A stretch of 64,000 nucleotides of DNA from Flavobacterium sp. J49 (GCF_011742145.1 NZ_JAAQQU010000104.1:453938-517937); one strand, 5' to 3'. Counted from the first letter of the stretch, positions 25,022 through 34,693 are shown. Notes: generated by a model from the letters alone, not told the origin. Numbers and translations: made by a program.

Positions 25022-25852
25022 TTAATTCAAATAAATTCCGCCACCGAGCGAAACAAAATTATACGTAGGAGAAGCAATTTTTAAATGCTCATAACCCAGT
25101 GAAACGAACCCTCTTTTGACATGGTATTTGGCTTCCAATTCATAAACATGCACCGGTTGACTATTGATAGTACTCCATTTGGCTGCCGCCAGTAAACTGA
25201 TGTTGTGGCCAATGAAAATCTCGGTATTGAGACCAAAAGAGAATCCTGCTTTTTTAACTTCATTCCCTACATAAATTGAACCAATAGTCCAACCTAGGTT
25301 AAAATTTTCCAACCGAACCCTGTCATATCCTAGGTTAAAGTTAAACAAAGAAAGCCTGTCGGTAGCATGAGTTGCTTTGTTTTTTTCGAAAATTTGGCGA
25401 AAATCAGTTTGAACATAAAAATATTGGAACGGTCTTATTTTTAATTTAAAATGATTGGCATATAAATCTTTAGTGCTGTAAAGTAGATTGTTTTGCAAAT
25501 CAAACCGAAAGTTTTTTTTGGAATTTTCGGCTTCGTTTACCTCATAATTTTCATAGTTCCCGGATTCTTTATTGTAATAAGGATAATCGGTTAAGTTGCT
25601 GTACAAATGGTCCTCATGTTTATAGTCACCAATAAAACCATATTTGAAAATGCCCCAAGTAATTTCAACCCAAATACTAACCTCGTCATCATCATCACTT
25701 GAACTGTTTGACCTACCTGAACCCGAGTTTCCTGAATTTCCTGAACTGCTCGAACTTGAGTTTAACTCGCTCTTGGATTGTGACACTTTTGATTGGCTCA
25801 AGACAATATTACAACTTAATAACAATAGGCTTAGACAGACAATTTTCTTCAT
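25022..25852 (-). CDS. Secreted protein with Ser/Gly/Asn-rich linker and probable outer-membrane beta-barrel
   Basis: 276 residues, function unknown. Signal peptide at about 1-19 (MKKIVCLSLLLLSCNIVLSQ). Low-complexity Ser/Gly/Asn linker at about 30-54 ending in four Asp residues. The rest alternates polar and aromatic residues in strands (NFRFDLQNNLLYSTKDL, FKLKIRPFQYFYVQTDF, GYDRVRLENFNLGWTIGSIYVG, FVSLGGGIYLN at the end), as in small porin-like barrels. It lies between feoB and the Cys-rich FeoB-associated gene on the same strand, with 43 and 2 bases of spacing, so it may belong to the iron operon. An outer-membrane role in metal handling is inference only. Confidence 0.7.
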   Translation of the reverse strand: MKKIVCLSLLLLSCNIVLSQSKVSQSKSELNSSSSSSGNSGNSGSGRSNSSSDDDDEVSIWVEITWGIFKYGFIGDYKHEDHLYSNLTDYPYYNKESGNYENYEVNEAENSKKNFRFDLQNNLLYSTKDLYANHFKLKIRPFQYFYVQTDFRQIFEKNKATHATDRLSLFNFNLGYDRVRLENFNLGWTIGSIYVGNEVKKAGFSFGLNTEIFIGHNISLLAAAKWSTINSQPVHVYELEAKYHVKRGFVSLGYEHLKIASPTYNFVSLGGGIYLN

Positions 25853-25895
25853 GGAGTTGGTTTTTTTTCGACAGCCACAAAAATCAAACCGAAAA

Positions 25896-28001
25896 TTATT
25901 TTAAAAACTGGTAGGCAATCAGTGCGGTTAGATAGGCAAAACCACTCATGAATACCAATTGTACCAAAGGCCATTTCCAACTGTTGGTTTCTTTTTTTAC
26001 AATCGCTAAAGTACTGATGCACTGCATAGCAAAAGCATAAAATAACAGCAGCGAAACACCGGTGGCAAAGTTGAAAACTTTCCTTCCGTCTGAATGAACT
26101 TCAGCATTCATACGATTTTTAATGGTGGTTTCTTCATCGCCATGACTTCCCACACTGTAAATCGTTGCCAAGGTTCCCACAAAAACCTCTCTAGCCGCAA
26201 AAGAGCTTACTACAGCAATGCCTATTTTCCAATCATAACCCAAAGGTTTGATAATTGGTTCAATAGATTTACCCATGATTCCGATATAAGAATTCTCCAA
26301 TTTATGTGAACTGATTTGGTCGTTTAGGTATTCTAAATCATCCAGTCGGTTCTCCATTTTGACTTTTTTAATGACAATACTTTCGGCATTATCAAATCCT
26401 TTTTTCGGACCGTGGGAGCCTAAAAACCACAAGATAACGGATAAGGCCAAAATGATTTTTCCGGCACCAAAGACAAAAGATTTGGTTTTTTCAACCACAT
26501 TTATGGCGACATTTTTGAAAAGTGGCAGTTTGTAATTGGGCATTTCTACCACAAAATAAGATTTGGTTTTTAGCCTTAAAATTTTGTTCAAAAGATAAGC
26601 CGAGAAAATGGCCATCCCAAAACCTAAAAGATACAAGGTCATCAAGGTTAAACCTTGTAAACTAAAAACACCGAGCAATCTTTTTTCGGGAATGATTAAG
26701 GAAATTAATATGGCATAAACCGGTAAACGAGCCGAACAAGTGATAAATGGCGTAACCAGTATAGTAATCAATCGCTCTTTCCAATTTTCAATATTTCGCG
26801 CACTCATAATCGCCGGAATCGCACAAGCTGTCCCCGAAATTAAAGGCACAACACTTTTTCCGGAAAGACCGTAGCGACGCATGATTTTGTCCATTAAAAA
26901 AACCACCCGACTCATATAGCCGCTTTCTTCCAACATGGAAATAAAAAGAAACAAAAACGCAATTTGCGGAATAAAAATTACAATACCGCCAATTCCGGGA
27001 ATGATGCCTTCGCTGATTAAATTCGTAAATTCTCCGGCAGGTAAATGGTTTTTAGCATAGTTGGCCAAATTGGCAAAAGTGCTGTCTATAAACTCCATCG
27101 GAATACTCGACCAATCAAAAATCGATTGGAAAATGAGCAATAAAATCCCGAAGAAAATAGCGTAACCAAAAATTTTGTGGGTTAATACTTTGTCCAGCTT
27201 AGATCGCAAATCAGAAGCATTTGCGGTATCAATTTGCTGCCCGATTTTCAGGGTGTCATTGATAAACTGATAGCGTTTGATGGTCTCTTTTTGTTGTAAC
27301 CGTTTTAAATCGGAATGTGATTTGGCGAAAGAACTTTGGATTTCTTTTCGTTCCAAATTTAAGAAATTCACATCCTGGGTAATCACCAACCAAAGTTTGT
27401 ACAACAACTGATTGGGAAAAGCATTTCTAAGTTTGTCAAAGTAATCAACATCAATACTAGAAGCGTTCAAGCAAGGCTCGGTAGAAAGATTTTTATACTC
27501 AACGATGGTATTTTTCAGTTCGTCTATGCCAATGCCTTTTCGGGTGCTGACCAAAACGATTTTGGTTTTTAGTTGTTCTTCCAGATAAGGCAAGTCAAGC
27601 GTGATGCCCTTGGCCTTCATTCGGTCAGTCATATTGATGACCAAAATAGTTGGGATTTCCAAGTCTTTGATTTGGGTGAAAAGCAAAAGATTTCGCTTTA
27701 AGTTTTCCACATCAGTGACCACTACTACGACATCCGGGAAAAGCTTGTCGTTTTTATTGAGCAATAATTCTATGACTACATTCTCATCAATCGAACTGGC
27801 ATTCAAACTGTAAGTTCCGGGTAAATCCAGAATATTGGCCTTGATATTGTTGGGTAATTTGCAGAAGCCGAGTTTTTTTTCAACGGTAATTCCGGGATAA
27901 TTGCCTACTTGTTGGTTCAATCCGGTGAGTTGATTGAACACCGAGGTTTTTCCCGTGTTAGGGTTTCCAATAAGCGCTACGTTGAGGTGTTGGATGCTCA
28001 T
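25896..28001 (-). CDS. feoB: Ferrous iron transporter B
   Basis: Main inner-membrane Fe(II) permease with an N-terminal G domain. 701 residues. GTPase motifs are GNPNTGKTSVFNQL (G1, about 12-25), ILDLPGTYSL (G3) and LVINMTDRMKAKG (G4). A GDI-like helical region follows (about 170-270), then the membrane part with two Gate repeats: IGGIVIFIPQIAFLFLFISM and VPLISGTACAIPAIMSARN, with the later Gate at FVFGAGKIILALSVILWFLG. Starts 6 bases after the feoA stop. ATG at 28001. The window places it beside a DtxR-like regulator and TonB receptor, consistent with control by iron. Confidence 0.95.
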   Translation of the reverse strand: MSIQHLNVALIGNPNTGKTSVFNQLTGLNQQVGNYPGITVEKKLGFCKLPNNIKANILDLPGTYSLNASSIDENVVIELLLNKNDKLFPDVVVVVTDVENLKRNLLLFTQIKDLEIPTILVINMTDRMKAKGITLDLPYLEEQLKTKIVLVSTRKGIGIDELKNTIVEYKNLSTEPCLNASSIDVDYFDKLRNAFPNQLLYKLWLVITQDVNFLNLERKEIQSSFAKSHSDLKRLQQKETIKRYQFINDTLKIGQQIDTANASDLRSKLDKVLTHKIFGYAIFFGILLLIFQSIFDWSSIPMEFIDSTFANLANYAKNHLPAGEFTNLISEGIIPGIGGIVIFIPQIAFLFLFISMLEESGYMSRVVFLMDKIMRRYGLSGKSVVPLISGTACAIPAIMSARNIENWKERLITILVTPFITCSARLPVYAILISLIIPEKRLLGVFSLQGLTLMTLYLLGFGMAIFSAYLLNKILRLKTKSYFVVEMPNYKLPLFKNVAINVVEKTKSFVFGAGKIILALSVILWFLGSHGPKKGFDNAESIVIKKVKMENRLDDLEYLNDQISSHKLENSYIGIMGKSIEPIIKPLGYDWKIGIAVVSSFAAREVFVGTLATIYSVGSHGDEETTIKNRMNAEVHSDGRKVFNFATGVSLLLFYAFAMQCISTLAIVKKETNSWKWPLVQLVFMSGFAYLTALIAYQFLK

Positions 28002-28007
28002 TTTTGA

Positions 28008-28244
28008 TTATTTCTCACGGATTTCGACTTCAATTTCATGAGCCGTTTCTTTTCTGATGGCCAAATGAGAACCATTGTTGACATTCAAATAAATGGGATC
28101 ACCAAGCGGAGCAATCTGAATAATTTCTAAGTCATTGTTTGGCAAACAACCCATTTCTAAAAGTTTGAGCGGAATTTTATCCAAATCAACATACGTGATT
28201 ACGGCTTTGTCTCCAATTTTTAATAAATCAACGGTAGTTTTCAA
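28008..28244 (-). CDS. feoA: Ferrous iron transport protein A
   Basis: Small SH3-fold cytoplasmic partner of FeoB, 78 residues: LLKIGDKAVITYVDLDKIP, LKLLEMGCLPNNDLEIIQ, PIYLNVNNGSHLAIRKETA, HEIEVE. The only usable start is TTG at 28244: the frame is closed by a stop two codons upstream and contains no suitable internal ATG near the N terminus. A DtxR-box-like TTTAGATTGAATTAAG lies just upstream. It is followed by feoB at 6 bases. Confidence 0.9.
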   Translation of the reverse strand: MKTTVDLLKIGDKAVITYVDLDKIPLKLLEMGCLPNNDLEIIQIAPLGDPIYLNVNNGSHLAIRKETAHEIEVEIREK

Positions 28245-28250
28245 TGCTTA

Positions 28251-28266
28251 TTTAGATTGAATTAAG
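28251..28266. promoter_or_regulatory. Weak candidate DtxR-type site upstream of feoA
   Basis: TTTAGATTGAATTAAG shares 11 of 16 bases with the inverted repeat at 23360-23375 (TTTAGACAAAACTAAA). It starts 7 bases before the feoA start. The symmetry is poor, so confidence is low. Confidence 0.25.
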
Positions 28267-28318
28267 ATTGCAAAAGTAGGGATAAAAAAAGAATATCGAA
28301 TGATAATTGTCAGTTTAA

Positions 28319-28993
28319 CTAATTTTTATCGTCTTCCAATAACCACTTAATGTCTTTGATGAGTTTTTGGACTTCTTCCATTTTTGTACCGTCATAAAAA
28401 CCGCGTACATGTCTGTCGGCATCTACGAGCACAAAATTTTCAGTGTGGACCATATCATAAAGTTCTTCGGGTTTGCCCAATTTTACAGCCAAATAGGATT
28501 TTCGGGCCATGCGGTAAATGTCTTTTTTATCACCGGTAACCAAGTTCCATTTGGAGTCGATTACGCCTTCTTCCAAGGCGTATTTTTTTAAAACCGGAAC
28601 ACTGTCAATTTCCGGAGTTACGGTATGGGATAAAAGCATCACTTTCGGATTGTTTAAAAAAGCTTTTTGAACCTCAATCATATTTTTGCTCATTACCGGA
28701 CAGATAGAGCCGCAAGTGGTAAAGAAAAAATCGGCAACGTAAATTTTGCCTTCATAATCCTTTTGGGTAATGGTTTTTCCGTTTTGGTTGGTAAACGAAA
28801 AGTCGGCTATGGTATGGTATTTTTCAATATATTGCACCGTACTGTCCACCAATTCCGGATTGATATCGGCAGGATTGTATATCGGAAGTGTTTTTCCCGG
28901 TTTCAAAACATTGTAAAACAAAGAAACTGTGATAATAGAAAAAAGGAGGAAAGTGCCAATAAATAATCTGTATTTTTTAATTAAAGCGAGCAT
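28319..28993 (-). CDS. SCO1/SenC-family copper chaperone / thiol-redox protein
   Basis: 224 residues from the ATG at 28993 (an in-frame TTG lies 6 codons upstream, which I do not use). N-terminal TM anchor (YRLFIGTFLLFSIITVSLFY). Thioredoxin fold with the copper-binding motif TTCGSICPVMSKNM (CxxxC) and the distal His in DADRHVRGFYDG (about 200). Family role: delivery of copper to the CuA site of cytochrome c oxidase, or a redox role in that assembly. No oxidase genes are visible in this window. It is separate from feoA by a 74-base spacer that contains the candidate metal-regulator box on the other side. Confidence 0.92.
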   Translation of the reverse strand: MLALIKKYRLFIGTFLLFSIITVSLFYNVLKPGKTLPIYNPADINPELVDSTVQYIEKYHTIADFSFTNQNGKTITQKDYEGKIYVADFFFTTCGSICPVMSKNMIEVQKAFLNNPKVMLLSHTVTPEIDSVPVLKKYALEEGVIDSKWNLVTGDKKDIYRMARKSYLAVKLGKPEELYDMVHTENFVLVDADRHVRGFYDGTKMEEVQKLIKDIKWLLEDDKN

Positions 28994-29103
28994 TCTGTAT
29001 TTTTTTTTCAAAAGTACAAAAGCTAATCCAACCTTTGTAACTTTTAAAGGTCAATCAAGACTTATATTTTTGTTAAAAATAAAGTCTTGACTGCGATAAT
29101 AAA

Positions 29104-29111
29104 TAAATTTG
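29104..29111 (+). promoter_or_regulatory. Possible -7 element (TAAATTTG) of the M13 peptidase gene
   Basis: TAAATTTG matches TANNTTTG, 26 bases before the ATG. The TTG at 29087-29089 is only 14 bases upstream, which is short for a -33 element. Confidence 0.3.
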
Positions 29112-29136
29112 TGAGAACTAACAAAATGTAATCAAT

Positions 29137-31188
29137 ATGAAAATAAATGCCCTTTCGAAAACTTGGCTGACTGCCGTTTTACTGGTAGGAACATTGCAAA
29201 TCCAAGCACAACAAAAAAAACCGGGAATTGATTTGTCTTTGATGGATAAATCGGTCAAACCCAATGATAATTTCTTCAATTTTGTGAATGGAACTTGGAT
29301 AAAAAACACTGAAATTCCGGCCGACAGAACCCGTTGGGGAAGTTTTGATGAATTGCGTCAAAAAACTGATACCGATGCCTTAGCTATTCTGAATGAAGCC
29401 TCTAAAAATCCGGCTTATAAATCCGATACAGACCAAGGGAAAGCGATTAATCTTTACAAGTCAATTATGGATACTGTGGCCAGAAACAAGGCCGGCATTG
29501 CTCCCTTAAAACCTTATCTTGATAAAATCAATAAGGTAAAAACCGTAGCCGATGTGCAGAAATTAATGATTGAAATGGCTTCCAAAGGCGGTATAGGATT
29601 CTTTGGAGTTGGCGTAGGCACCGATGCTAAAAACAGCAACAGAAATGTGGTTAATGTTGGTCCCGGTTCTTTAGGATTACCAGACAGAGATTATTACGTT
29701 TCCGATGATAAGGATTCTAAAGAAAAAAGAGAAAAGTATGTTGGTCATGTAGCCCGCATGTTAGCTTTCTTAGGTGAAAAACCTGAAACGGCTAAAGAGC
29801 ACGCCAAGAAAATATTGGAACTGGAAATTGACATGTCAAAACCAAGGTTAGACAGAGTAGAAAGAAGAGACCGCAGAAAAACATACAATCCTATGACTGT
29901 AGCCGATTTGCAAAAGTTAACACCGGCCATCGATTGGGAAGGTTACATCACCGGAATTGGTTTGCCTAAAGTAGATTCTGTAATTGTGTCTCAACCAAGA
30001 TATATGGAAGCTTTGCAAGGGCTTTTTGTCCAAAATAAAGTAGAAGATTGGAAAGCTTACATGAAATGGACTTTATTGAATGATGCTGCTAGTAAATTAT
30101 CAACCACCATTGAAAAAGCCAATTGGGAGTTTTACAGTAAAACACTAAGTGGAGCCATCAAACAAAGACCTTTAAATGAAAGAGCACTTCAGGTAGTTAA
30201 TGGTGCGACCGGAGAAGCATTGGGTAAATTGTATGTGGAAAAGATGTTCCCGGAAGAAGCCAAACAAAAAGCTACGGAAATGATCAAATACGTGATTATG
30301 GCGTATGAAAACAGAATCAAAAACCTTTCTTGGATGTCGCCGGAAACCAAAGACAAAGCAATTGAAAAATTAAACGGCATGTCCATCAAAATTGGTTATC
30401 CTGATAAATGGAAAGATTATTCTGCTTTAACTATCAAAAGCCCAGCTGAAGGAGGAACTTATTTTGACAACGCCATGAGTATTTCCAATTGGAGTTTTAA
30501 AAGAAACATTGACAAGTTGGGCAAACCGGTTGATAAAACAGAGTGGGGAATGTCTCCACAAACCGTTAATGCTTATTATAGTCCTTCTAATAATGAAATT
30601 GTTTTCCCAGCGGCCATTTTGCAACCGCCGTTTTATGATTACAAAGCAGATGAAGCGGTTAATTACGGTGGTATCGGAGCGGTAATCGGTCATGAAATTT
30701 CTCATGGTTTTGACGATTCAGGGTCAAGATACAACGCTCAAGGGAATTTAGTAAATTGGTGGACAGAGGATGATTTGAAACAGTTTACAGCCTTAGGAAC
30801 TGATTTGGCCAATCAATATTCCGCTTTGGAACCATTACCGGGCATTAAAGTAGACGGAAAATTCACCTTAGGTGAAAATATAGGAGATTTAGGTGGAATC
30901 AACGCCGCTTACGATGGTTTGCAATTGTATTTAAAAGATCATGGCAATCCGGGATTGATTGACGGTTACACACCCGAACAACGTTTGTTTATTTCTTGGG
31001 CAACTATTTGGAGAAGTAAAATGCGTGATGAAGCCATCAAAAACCAAGTGAAAACGGACCCGCATAGTCCCGGAATGTATAGGGCTTATGTGCCGTTGTT
31101 AAATTTGGAAACCTTCCATAAAGCATTCGATATCAAACCAGGAGACGGGATGTACCTTGAACCGGATAAAAGAGTAAAAATCTGGTAA
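29137..31188 (+). CDS. M13-family (neprilysin-like) zinc metallopeptidase
   Basis: Secreted or periplasmic endopeptidase for short peptides. 683 residues. Signal peptide at about 1-24. The N-terminal lid region PGIDLSLMDKSVKPNDNFFNFVNGTW is typical. The catalytic domain has NAYYSPSNNEIVFPAAILQPPF, the zinc motif VIGHEISHGFDDSGS, and ENIGDLGGINAAYDGL, which carries the third zinc ligand. The C-terminal VYLEPD... end is MYLEPDKRVKIW. A second, similar M13 gene is cut by the right edge of the window (62974-64000); the two share long identical blocks. ATG at 29137, own terminator behind. Confidence 0.95.
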   Translation: MKINALSKTWLTAVLLVGTLQIQAQQKKPGIDLSLMDKSVKPNDNFFNFVNGTWIKNTEIPADRTRWGSFDELRQKTDTDALAILNEASKNPAYKSDTDQGKAINLYKSIMDTVARNKAGIAPLKPYLDKINKVKTVADVQKLMIEMASKGGIGFFGVGVGTDAKNSNRNVVNVGPGSLGLPDRDYYVSDDKDSKEKREKYVGHVARMLAFLGEKPETAKEHAKKILELEIDMSKPRLDRVERRDRRKTYNPMTVADLQKLTPAIDWEGYITGIGLPKVDSVIVSQPRYMEALQGLFVQNKVEDWKAYMKWTLLNDAASKLSTTIEKANWEFYSKTLSGAIKQRPLNERALQVVNGATGEALGKLYVEKMFPEEAKQKATEMIKYVIMAYENRIKNLSWMSPETKDKAIEKLNGMSIKIGYPDKWKDYSALTIKSPAEGGTYFDNAMSISNWSFKRNIDKLGKPVDKTEWGMSPQTVNAYYSPSNNEIVFPAAILQPPFYDYKADEAVNYGGIGAVIGHEISHGFDDSGSRYNAQGNLVNWWTEDDLKQFTALGTDLANQYSALEPLPGIKVDGKFTLGENIGDLGGINAAYDGLQLYLKDHGNPGLIDGYTPEQRLFISWATIWRSKMRDEAIKNQVKTDPHSPGMYRAYVPLLNLETFHKAFDIKPGDGMYLEPDKRVKIW

Positions 31189-31198
31189 TAAAAATCAA

Positions 31199-31226
31199 AA
31201 CCTCAAGTTAAGCTTGGGGTTTTTTG
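31199..31226. terminator. Bidirectional intrinsic terminator
   Basis: CCTCAAG, loop TTAAG, CTTGGGG with A and T runs around it. The stop codon of the convergent small membrane gene (31208) lies in the loop, so both genes end on this hairpin. Confidence 0.8.
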
Positions 31227-31453
31227 ATGCTTTTGAGTAAGCCAATAACGCTGACAACAGCCCAAGTTCCTTCCAGGATGATGAAGGGCCAAAAGCTTAT
31301 CAGGATAGAAGCAAAACAAGCAATACTTGCACCAACGATATTCATCACATAAAACAAAACTCCTTCTTTTTTAATCCAGGAAAAGATATTTAAAAAGTAG
31401 GCGAGAAGGATTAATCCAACTCCGATGGTTCCGATCAGATCATTGGTGTTCAT
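31208..31453 (-). CDS. CBU_0592-like small membrane protein
   Basis: 81 residues with three predicted TM helices (about 5-25, 31-50, 55-75): DLIGTIGVGLILLAYFLNIF, VLFYVMNIVGASIACFASIL, FWPFIILEGTWAVVSVIGLL. The arrangement N-x-x-G ... A-Y-x-L-N and the tail SIKK match the CBU_0592 family of short integral membrane proteins, whose role is unknown. The ATG overlaps the stop of the epimerase gene by 4 bases. Last gene of the three-gene operon with the M28 peptidase and the epimerase. Confidence 0.8.
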   Translation of the reverse strand: MNTNDLIGTIGVGLILLAYFLNIFSWIKKEGVLFYVMNIVGASIACFASILISFWPFIILEGTWAVVSVIGLLKSIKKPQA

Positions 31454-32253
31454 AAGCTTTTGTTTTGAAATTCGTAACCCAAAACGGTTGCGATGGTGTC
31501 ACTTAAAATAGTTTTGCCGACAGAAGGTTTACTTTCGTCAAACTCCGGCAAAGATAATCCTAAAGTTGTTGCTTTTTGAGAATAATAGTCCTTTCGGGTT
31601 GGATGAAATGGCGTGACAGCATTAAAAGTTTCGCCAAAATAATCTTGCTCAATGATACTTTCAATAATCCCAATACAATCTATTTGATGAATGAGGTTGA
31701 TTGGGCCATTGGGATTTTCCAAGTGTTGTCTTCCGGCTAAAAAATAAATAGGATGTCGGTCTTCGCCGATCAATCCTCCGAAACGAACGACAGTAGTTTT
31801 GAAATGAGAGTGACTTTGCAAAAGTTGTTCCGTTTCCCATAATTGTTTACCGCTTTCGGTATCGGGTTTTGGCTTAGTTTTTTCTGTAATCACAGAATTA
31901 TCATCGGTATAGACCGAGGTTGAACTCACAAAGAGTATTCTTTGAACCGCTGCTTTTTCTATAAAAGGGATGAGCTGTTGTATTTTGGCTATAAAATTTT
32001 CACCGGAATTTCCCCTTAGTTTAGGCGGAATGTCGAGTATTAAAATTTCTGAATCCGATAGAAAAGAATCGATATCACCGCTAATGCCGTGTTCCGATAA
32101 AGTTATTTGAAAAGCGTTAATTCCGGCATTTTGAAAGAGCGTAATTTTCTCCGAAGAAGTCGTCGAGCCTTTCACCAAAAACCCTTTTGCTATCAGCGAT
32201 TTGGCCAAAGGCAATCCTAACCATCCGCAACCTAAAATGCTTATTTTTTTCAT
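31450..32253 (-). CDS. NAD(P)-dependent epimerase/dehydratase-like protein, YeeZ type
   Basis: 267 residues, extended short-chain dehydrogenase fold. The dinucleotide-binding start is ISILGCGWLGLPLAKSLIAKG (about 4-24), the atypical GCGWLG form seen in YeeZ-like proteins. A middle strand RILFVSSTSVYTDDNSVI follows, but the usual YxxxK catalytic pair is not obvious: SVY is present and the expected K is displaced (KPKPDTESGKQLWETEQLL). Substrate unknown. ATG at 32253 overlaps the M28 peptidase stop by 4 bases, and its own stop overlaps the next gene by 4 bases, so translation is coupled. Confidence 0.8.
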   Translation of the reverse strand: MKKISILGCGWLGLPLAKSLIAKGFLVKGSTTSSEKITLFQNAGINAFQITLSEHGISGDIDSFLSDSEILILDIPPKLRGNSGENFIAKIQQLIPFIEKAAVQRILFVSSTSVYTDDNSVITEKTKPKPDTESGKQLWETEQLLQSHSHFKTTVVRFGGLIGEDRHPIYFLAGRQHLENPNGPINLIHQIDCIGIIESIIEQDYFGETFNAVTPFHPTRKDYYSQKATTLGLSLPEFDESKPSVGKTILSDTIATVLGYEFQNKSL

Positions 32254-34640
32254 CGGCGTAAACTTTCAACAGCCACAGATAAACTATCTCTTTGGCCGGT
32301 CAAACCATCGAGAGCGGGCTTGATATCGCTTTCCACAATAGCCGAAGCTTTTATTTTTTGACGAATAATCACCGCATCATTTAGTACAAAAGGCGTTGGA
32401 ATCATCCAAGCTTTTCTTTTGGCCATCGAGAACAGCGGATTGGTCATCAAATCAAAAGAACTTTCGACCAAATTTAAATCTAATTTTTGGGCGGCAGGAA
32501 TAGAAAATTCCAATTCCAAAGGCGTATTGTCGATTACATAATAGGTCAAGAGTTTACTATTGGATTTACTCGAAATATTGCTTTCAAAGTCAATTGATTT
32601 TACACCATTGGCTTTGAAATTGCGGATAGTAGTGTTAGTGTTATTAAAGATGTCATAACGATGTACTTTTCGATTCGGAGTGATTCTGATTTGATACCAA
32701 TGTTGGTTTCCTTTTACCGTATCACGTAAAAATTCAATCGTTGGTTTGGCCAATTTTTTAACCGGTGCTTTTGCCGAAAAAGTAAATACCGAGCCGTATT
32801 TGCTGTATAATTTATTGATGTTTAACGGCGCTCCGCTTTTCGGATTGTCACCTAAATAGCCTTTAGTCCATTCGTCTAAATTCACATCATAAGTAGTCCA
32901 ATGCGCCTTGTTTTGATCAGCATCTAAAATATAAACTAAGCTGTTGGGTTTGGCTTTACCATAGGTATAGCCCGAGCCTTGGTGTGCTTTTATAAATAAT
33001 CCGATTGATAATAAAAAGAAAGCCAATGACCATAGTCTTTTTCGTGGAAACGAACCAAAAATGGGTAACAATAAGGTAAAGGTTAAAACGGTTAAAATTG
33101 AACTGCCAAAAAGGATTTTGAGCCCTAAACCAACCGGGAACATTTGGATAAATGGCACGATGATAATTAAAGTCGGAATGGCCAATAAGGCATTGATAAA
33201 CCAATTTGATCTTTGTGTCAAGACAAAAAGTCCCAACATCAAAGCGCTTGAAAGCACCGGAATAATTAAGAATCCGGCACCCGGTAATTGTAAAGCAATG
33301 CCGATATTTAGGAGCAACCAAACCAATAATGGAGCAATCAATTGGTTCATTTCGGGATTGCGCTTGCCGTTGTTTTGGTAAAATAAAAAGCAAATGGCCA
33401 ACGACAAACTCACAAAAGCATAAATATAATCATGACCGTTATAGGTAAATCCTTGGAGAATGTCTTGGTATTCGGGATAAAAATTGAGGAACAATTTCCA
33501 CCCGACATACGTTGCTAAACCGGCCGTAATCAGCGAAACCAAAAGCGGAATAAATCCTTTAATGATTTCGTCGATTCTCAAAACGTGTTTACCCATACCG
33601 ATAAACATAAACAACAAAACCAATCCGAACCCGAGTATGACCATCGGGACTATCCAGCCAAAAGGATAACTCAAAAATCCAAAAGGAATGCTAAAATAGA
33701 CTTTATCATCAGGAGAATTCAGGTTTTTCAAATCGGCATTCGCAAAATGATTCAATAGCGGATACAAATAAGTACCTTGATGCGCTAAGGTTTTCGGGTC
33801 TAAATGCTCAAATTTATCTTGAGCAGTATGATAGTCATAATGACCATCAATAAAAGCAAAATTGAAACCCTGAATTTTTCCTTCTTCTCTGAAAACCGTT
33901 AAGTCGGTGTCATTGGGCAACATTTTATAAATGCTGTACATCAACGAATTGGACGCCGGATAAGGCACATTTCCATCGCTGAAAGCATCCACCATCTTGG
34001 CATTACCTTCATTGGTTTCCATTAGCATATAACTCGGTCCTGAACTTCCTCTGGCTTCAAAATTCAAGACCAAACCCACTTCCTTGGCCCATTGGTGTTG
34101 GGTTACAAAAAGCGCGGCACCATTCAGTCCCAATTCTTCCGCATCGCTAAATAGGATGATAATGTCATTTTTATGAGCGGTCTTGTTGTGTAAAAAAGCC
34201 CGAATACTTTCTATAATCGTTGCCACGCCCGAAGCATCGTCACTAGCGCCATACGAGAACGAATGTGGAGCACTGTCATAATGGGAAAGCAGCAATAAAG
34301 ATTTGGAATTTGCAGAGCCTTTAATTTTGGCCAAAATATTTTTCGATTTGACCAATGTCCCTTTTTCAGTCATTGTAAAACCTTCCTGAAAAGTCGATTG
34401 CAACCCTAAGTTTTGCAATTCTTTTTGCAAATATTGGGCAACTGTTTCATGGTTTTTGGAGCCGACATAATGGGGTTTAGCCGACATGGTTTTGACCGTT
34501 TGCAAAGCTCTTTGGGTAGAAAATTCGGAAAGCGGCGCTTCTGTTTGGTCGTAACTTTGGGGCATCATAAAGTAAAATACGCCCGAAATAACAGCTACTA
34601 AAAAAAGAAAGCTTAAGAGTGATGGTTGGTTGTTTTTCAT
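32250..34640 (-). CDS. M28-family membrane aminopeptidase-like metallopeptidase
   Basis: 796 residues. N-terminal TM anchor (about 8-28). The M28 domain is at about 50-300: SLLLLSHYDSAPHSFSYGAS (first His/Asp), SDDASGVATIIESI, LFSDAEELGLNGAALF (catalytic Glu pair) and YHTAQDKFEHLD (last ligand region). Eight or so TM helices follow (about 325-560), then a soluble C-terminal domain. This domain order, peptidase then multi-TM, is found in large membrane M28 peptidases of bacteria and eukaryotic Fxna-like proteins. First gene of a tightly overlapping three-gene operon. ATG at 34640. The substrate is unknown. Confidence 0.88.
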   Translation of the reverse strand: MKNNQPSLLSFLFLVAVISGVFYFMMPQSYDQTEAPLSEFSTQRALQTVKTMSAKPHYVGSKNHETVAQYLQKELQNLGLQSTFQEGFTMTEKGTLVKSKNILAKIKGSANSKSLLLLSHYDSAPHSFSYGASDDASGVATIIESIRAFLHNKTAHKNDIIILFSDAEELGLNGAALFVTQHQWAKEVGLVLNFEARGSSGPSYMLMETNEGNAKMVDAFSDGNVPYPASNSLMYSIYKMLPNDTDLTVFREEGKIQGFNFAFIDGHYDYHTAQDKFEHLDPKTLAHQGTYLYPLLNHFANADLKNLNSPDDKVYFSIPFGFLSYPFGWIVPMVILGFGLVLLFMFIGMGKHVLRIDEIIKGFIPLLVSLITAGLATYVGWKLFLNFYPEYQDILQGFTYNGHDYIYAFVSLSLAICFLFYQNNGKRNPEMNQLIAPLLVWLLLNIGIALQLPGAGFLIIPVLSSALMLGLFVLTQRSNWFINALLAIPTLIIIVPFIQMFPVGLGLKILFGSSILTVLTFTLLLPIFGSFPRKRLWSLAFFLLSIGLFIKAHQGSGYTYGKAKPNSLVYILDADQNKAHWTTYDVNLDEWTKGYLGDNPKSGAPLNINKLYSKYGSVFTFSAKAPVKKLAKPTIEFLRDTVKGNQHWYQIRITPNRKVHRYDIFNNTNTTIRNFKANGVKSIDFESNISSKSNSKLLTYYVIDNTPLELEFSIPAAQKLDLNLVESSFDLMTNPLFSMAKRKAWMIPTPFVLNDAVIIRQKIKASAIVESDIKPALDGLTGQRDSLSVAVESLRR

Positions 34641-34693
34641 TCTTGGCTAGTTGTTTGTTCTTTGCATCAAAGACAAAGGACTTGGTAAATTTA

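Noticed and set aside
33061..33393. Frames on both strands inside the M28 peptidase gene
   Set aside because: Shadows of the TM-rich part of the real gene.
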